Shown in pieces: positions 62,071 to 64,000 of a stretch of 64,000 nt of DNA. The first letter of the stretch is position 1, and each line of letters opens with the position of its first letter. The DNA comes from RUG11237 sp050874665 (GTDB lineage Bacteria > Bacillota > Clostridia > Lachnospirales > Lachnospiraceae). The stretch lies in NCBI GenBank assembly GCA_050874665.1, contig JBNMLC010000002.1:242572-306571 (forward strand). Direction: 5' to 3'. The notes under the pieces were generated by a model. That model saw nothing but the letters and a program-made list of their open reading frames with translations. It searched no databases and was not told where the DNA came from. Both the position numbers and the translations under genes were made by a program.

Positions 62071-63082
62071 AATCCCATGTGAAATAGTAAAAGACCTGTT
62101 ACCATCTTATATTGATGAACTTACCAGTGATATTACCAATAGAGAAGTGGAAGAACATATAAGAGAATGCAGACAGTGCAAAAAAATATTAGAACAAATG
62201 AAAACTCCGGATATTGAAGTGGAAGAAAGTGAAGTCAAGGAAATTGATTTTCTGAAAAAAACGAAGAAAAAACAGCAAAAAAATATAATTATTTGTGTAG
62301 CTGTTGTTTGGGCAATTGCGATGATGATTTTGTGGGGAAGAAATTATTTTTACGGACAATATGTGAATACAGACTATTTTGCGTACAATCTTGATGTTTC
62401 AGGGACAGAATTGTCAGTTGCAGTAAATACCATCTCGAAGCAGGGAATACAGAAAATAGATATCAGTGAAGTGGAAGGGGTAGTAGAAATAGAGGTACGT
62501 TGTGTGCCAAAGAGCTTCTTCTATAAAACCACTGCAGATGCAAGATATGTGGCATCGAAAAAGATTCGTCAGGTATGGATTGGTGACCGGATTGTCTGGG
62601 CAAATGGTGAGACGATTTCGCCACTCACTTCCAGTCTGTATGCAGTATATAACCCATATATTGGGAATATGCCTTCGAATGGAAAAATTGTAAATGTATT
62701 GAATATGGTTGCCTATACGGGAAACTTTACAAATGAGCTGCAGACATCAGAAGAGCCATATTCCTGGAAAATGATTTTTGAAAATGATTTTTCTTCCAGC
62801 AGTCAGGAAGACTTTGAAGAAAGATTAAAGAGGTATGCTTATGTTTACCTTGCCCAGATTGGAAATTTGAATGAAGTTATATTCGAATACAGAATAGAAG
62901 GAGAAACAAAGATACTTTCTGTCACAAGTAGTGATGCATCAGAATTTGCGGGAGTAGAGATTAAGAAAGTTGGAACAGACATTAATTTGCTAGAAGCACT
63001 AATTAGAAAGACAGGACTGTCTAATATTGTATTAAGTGGTGCACCTGTTGTGTCCGATGTAGAATACAGTTGGATTATTTAA
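62063..63082 (+). CDS. Zinc-finger transmembrane anti-sigma factor
   Basis: A 339-residue protein with an N-terminal ZAS domain (IPCEIVKDLLPSYIDELTS and the H-x3-C-x2-C motif HIRECRQC), one transmembrane helix at about residues 75-95 (IIICVAVVWAIAMMILW), and a C-terminal extracytoplasmic domain of about 240 residues without recognisable family. The start ATG at 62063 (AGGAG 10 nt upstream) is preferred to the TTG at 62054. It overlaps the sigma gene by 8 bp, the standard co-expression of sigma and anti-sigma. Confidence 0.87.
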   Translation: MSKIPCEIVKDLLPSYIDELTSDITNREVEEHIRECRQCKKILEQMKTPDIEVEESEVKEIDFLKKTKKKQQKNIIICVAVVWAIAMMILWGRNYFYGQYVNTDYFAYNLDVSGTELSVAVNTISKQGIQKIDISEVEGVVEIEVRCVPKSFFYKTTADARYVASKKIRQVWIGDRIVWANGETISPLTSSLYAVYNPYIGNMPSNGKIVNVLNMVAYTGNFTNELQTSEEPYSWKMIFENDFSSSSQEDFEERLKRYAYVYLAQIGNLNEVIFEYRIEGETKILSVTSSDASEFAGVEIKKVGTDINLLEALIRKTGLSNIVLSGAPVVSDVEYSWII

Positions 63083-63127
63083 GAACGGAATAGAGTCTTA
63101 TTTTGTATATATGGAAGGAGATATTTG

Positions 63128-63844
63128 ATGAACAATCAATTTATACAAGGCGTAATATTTGATTGGAATAAGATAAATAATGACAGCTACTTGAAGGAAA
63201 TGGAAGCATTTCAGGGGCTGGAAAGACTTGATTTTACTAATTCCATCACATTTTTTGTCGGAGAAAATGGAAGTGGAAAATCAACATTACTAGAAGCTAT
63301 TGCTGTAGCGCATGGTTTTAATCCCGAAGGTGGTACAAAGAATTATGCCTTTTCTACACGCGATACGCATTCAGAGTTATGTGATGCCATAAGAATTGTA
63401 AAGGGATATAGAAAAGAAAAATGGGGTTATTTTTTAAGGGCTGAAAGTTTTTATAATGTTGCAACGCAAGAAGAGGAGTATGCAGATATTTCACATCCGT
63501 CAGCCGGATACCACGAAAAATCACATGGAGAAAGTTTTCTGGCATTAGCACAGGATAATCTTCAACCAGATGGATTATATCTATTTGATGAGCCGGAAGC
63601 AGCATTATCTCCGCAAAGACAACTTACATTGCTTATAGAAATATATAGATGCGCAAAAGAGGGCGCACAATTTTTTATTGTCACGCACTCACCAATACTG
63701 TTGGGTATTCCGAATGCGGAGATTTATTGTTTTGACAATGGTAGCATTCATCAATGTTCTTATGAAGAAACAGAAAGTTATCAAGTTATGGAAATGTTTA
63801 TTAATCATAGAAATGCTTTGTTAGACAGACTTTTGGAAGAATAA
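63128..63844 (+). CDS. AAA/ABC-like ATPase (predicted ATP-binding protein)
   Basis: A 238-residue stand-alone ATPase of the RecF/ABC-like AAA_21 type. Walker A is FVGENGSGKST, a signature-like SHGESFLALA, Walker B LYLFDEPEAALSPQRQ, and a switch His in FIVTHSPILLG. No transmembrane or nuclease domain is attached. Such proteins are widespread and poorly understood. The ATG at 63128 has AAGGAG 7 nt upstream, better than the TTG at 63125. An insertion sequence begins right after the stop. Confidence 0.88.
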   Translation: MNNQFIQGVIFDWNKINNDSYLKEMEAFQGLERLDFTNSITFFVGENGSGKSTLLEAIAVAHGFNPEGGTKNYAFSTRDTHSELCDAIRIVKGYRKEKWGYFLRAESFYNVATQEEEYADISHPSAGYHEKSHGESFLALAQDNLQPDGLYLFDEPEAALSPQRQLTLLIEIYRCAKEGAQFFIVTHSPILLGIPNAEIYCFDNGSIHQCSYEETESYQVMEMFINHRNALLDRLLEE

Positions 63845-63896
63845 TTTATACAGAAAAACGGTAGTGTAAAATATTTTGTGTTTCTGGTAAAAAATG

Positions 63897-63946
63897 ACTC
63901 CTTTTTGGTAAGAATACAGATATGACAATTCTTATCGAAAAGGAGT
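63897..63946 (+). promoter_or_regulatory. Hairpin sequestering the transposase Shine-Dalgarno
   Basis: Arms 63897-63915 and 63928-63946 pair over 19 bases without mismatch (two G-T) around a 12-nt loop. The AAGGAG Shine-Dalgarno (63940-63945) lies in the 3' arm. Transcripts entering from outside would fold and block translation. Confidence 0.8.
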
Positions 63947-63953
63947 ATTTTTT

Positions 63954-64000
63954 ATGGCAGTTGCAAAGGAACAAATTCGACAGATTATCTCTGAAAACAA
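63954..64000 (+). CDS. IS256-family transposase, 3' partial
   Basis: The first 15 codons only (MAVAKEQIRQIISEN) from ATG 63954 with AAGGAG 8 nt upstream. I recognise this start as typical of IS256-like transposases in Clostridia, but 15 residues give limited certainty. Confidence 0.55.
   Translation, partial: MAVAKEQIRQIISEN

Larger units (their letters stand above)
63850..64000 (+). mobile_element. Left end of an IS256-type insertion sequence (partial)
   Basis: Immediately after the ATPase stop lies a non-coding segment, then the first codons of a transposase at 63954, then the window edge. The N-terminal sequence resembles IS256/mutator-family transposases of Clostridia from memory. The exact left terminal repeat cannot be set without the right end. 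Confidence 0.55.

Overview
The window is AT-rich DNA from a motile low-GC Gram-positive anaerobe. The flagellin type, the FliW-CsrA pair, the codon use and the gene content all point to the Lachnospiraceae (Roseburia/Agathobacter/Butyrivibrio-like). I cannot name a species from sequence alone. No rRNA, tRNA or CRISPR array was seen. All genes except one (23013-24767) lie on the + strand.

Region 1 (1-10984) is a late flagellar block: two tandem flgK genes (the first cut by the window edge), flgL, fliW, csrA, flaG, fliD, fliS, a FlgN/FliT-like chaperone and a short 272-aa flagellin. Consensus sigma-28 promoters precede flaG and flagellin. Both leaders carry a small hairpin with GGA in its loop about 20 nt upstream of a GGAGG Shine-Dalgarno, the layout expected of CsrA targets.

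Region 2 (11067-36864) is the first half of a large flagellar glycosylation island. It has two Maf/MptE-like flagellin glycosyltransferases, many GT2 and CgeB-like glycosyltransferases, a DUF2920-like hydrolase and an amidotransferase set (PseA-like plus HisF-like and HisH-like subunits). It also has a complete-looking legionaminic acid operon in the order legB, legC, ptmE, legI, legG, legF, legH. Together these should make CMP-legionaminic acid or an acetamidino derivative and attach it to flagellin inside the cell.

Region 3 (36963-54942) is an operon-like run of multi-domain glycan enzymes: a CDP-glycerol-transferase-like protein with a propeller-like half, GT32, GT2 proteins carrying a mobile GxGxxG module, a three-part fusion and two sulfatase-fold proteins. 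It ends in a set closely resembling the Campylobacter O-methyl phosphoramidate pathway: a glutamine-kinase-like PEP-utilising enzyme, an APS-kinase-like protein, a class I glutamine amidotransferase and a CTP-type nucleotidyltransferase. A possible methyltransferase, a formyltransferase-like protein and one unknown protein are interleaved. This suggests phosphoramidate decoration of a flagellar glycan in a Gram-positive gut-type bacterium and is the most interesting content of the window.

Region 4 (55097-64000) holds a non-hydrolysing UDP-GlcNAc 2-epimerase, a GT2-TPR protein, a coiled-coil protein built from eight 33-bp repeats, a second CgeB-like transferase with a small helical partner, ilvE, an ECF sigma/anti-sigma pair, an AAA ATPase, and the left end of an IS256-type insertion sequence running off the right edge. 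Several glycan operons carry sigma-28-like promoter elements, so the glycan machinery appears to be switched on together with flagellin.
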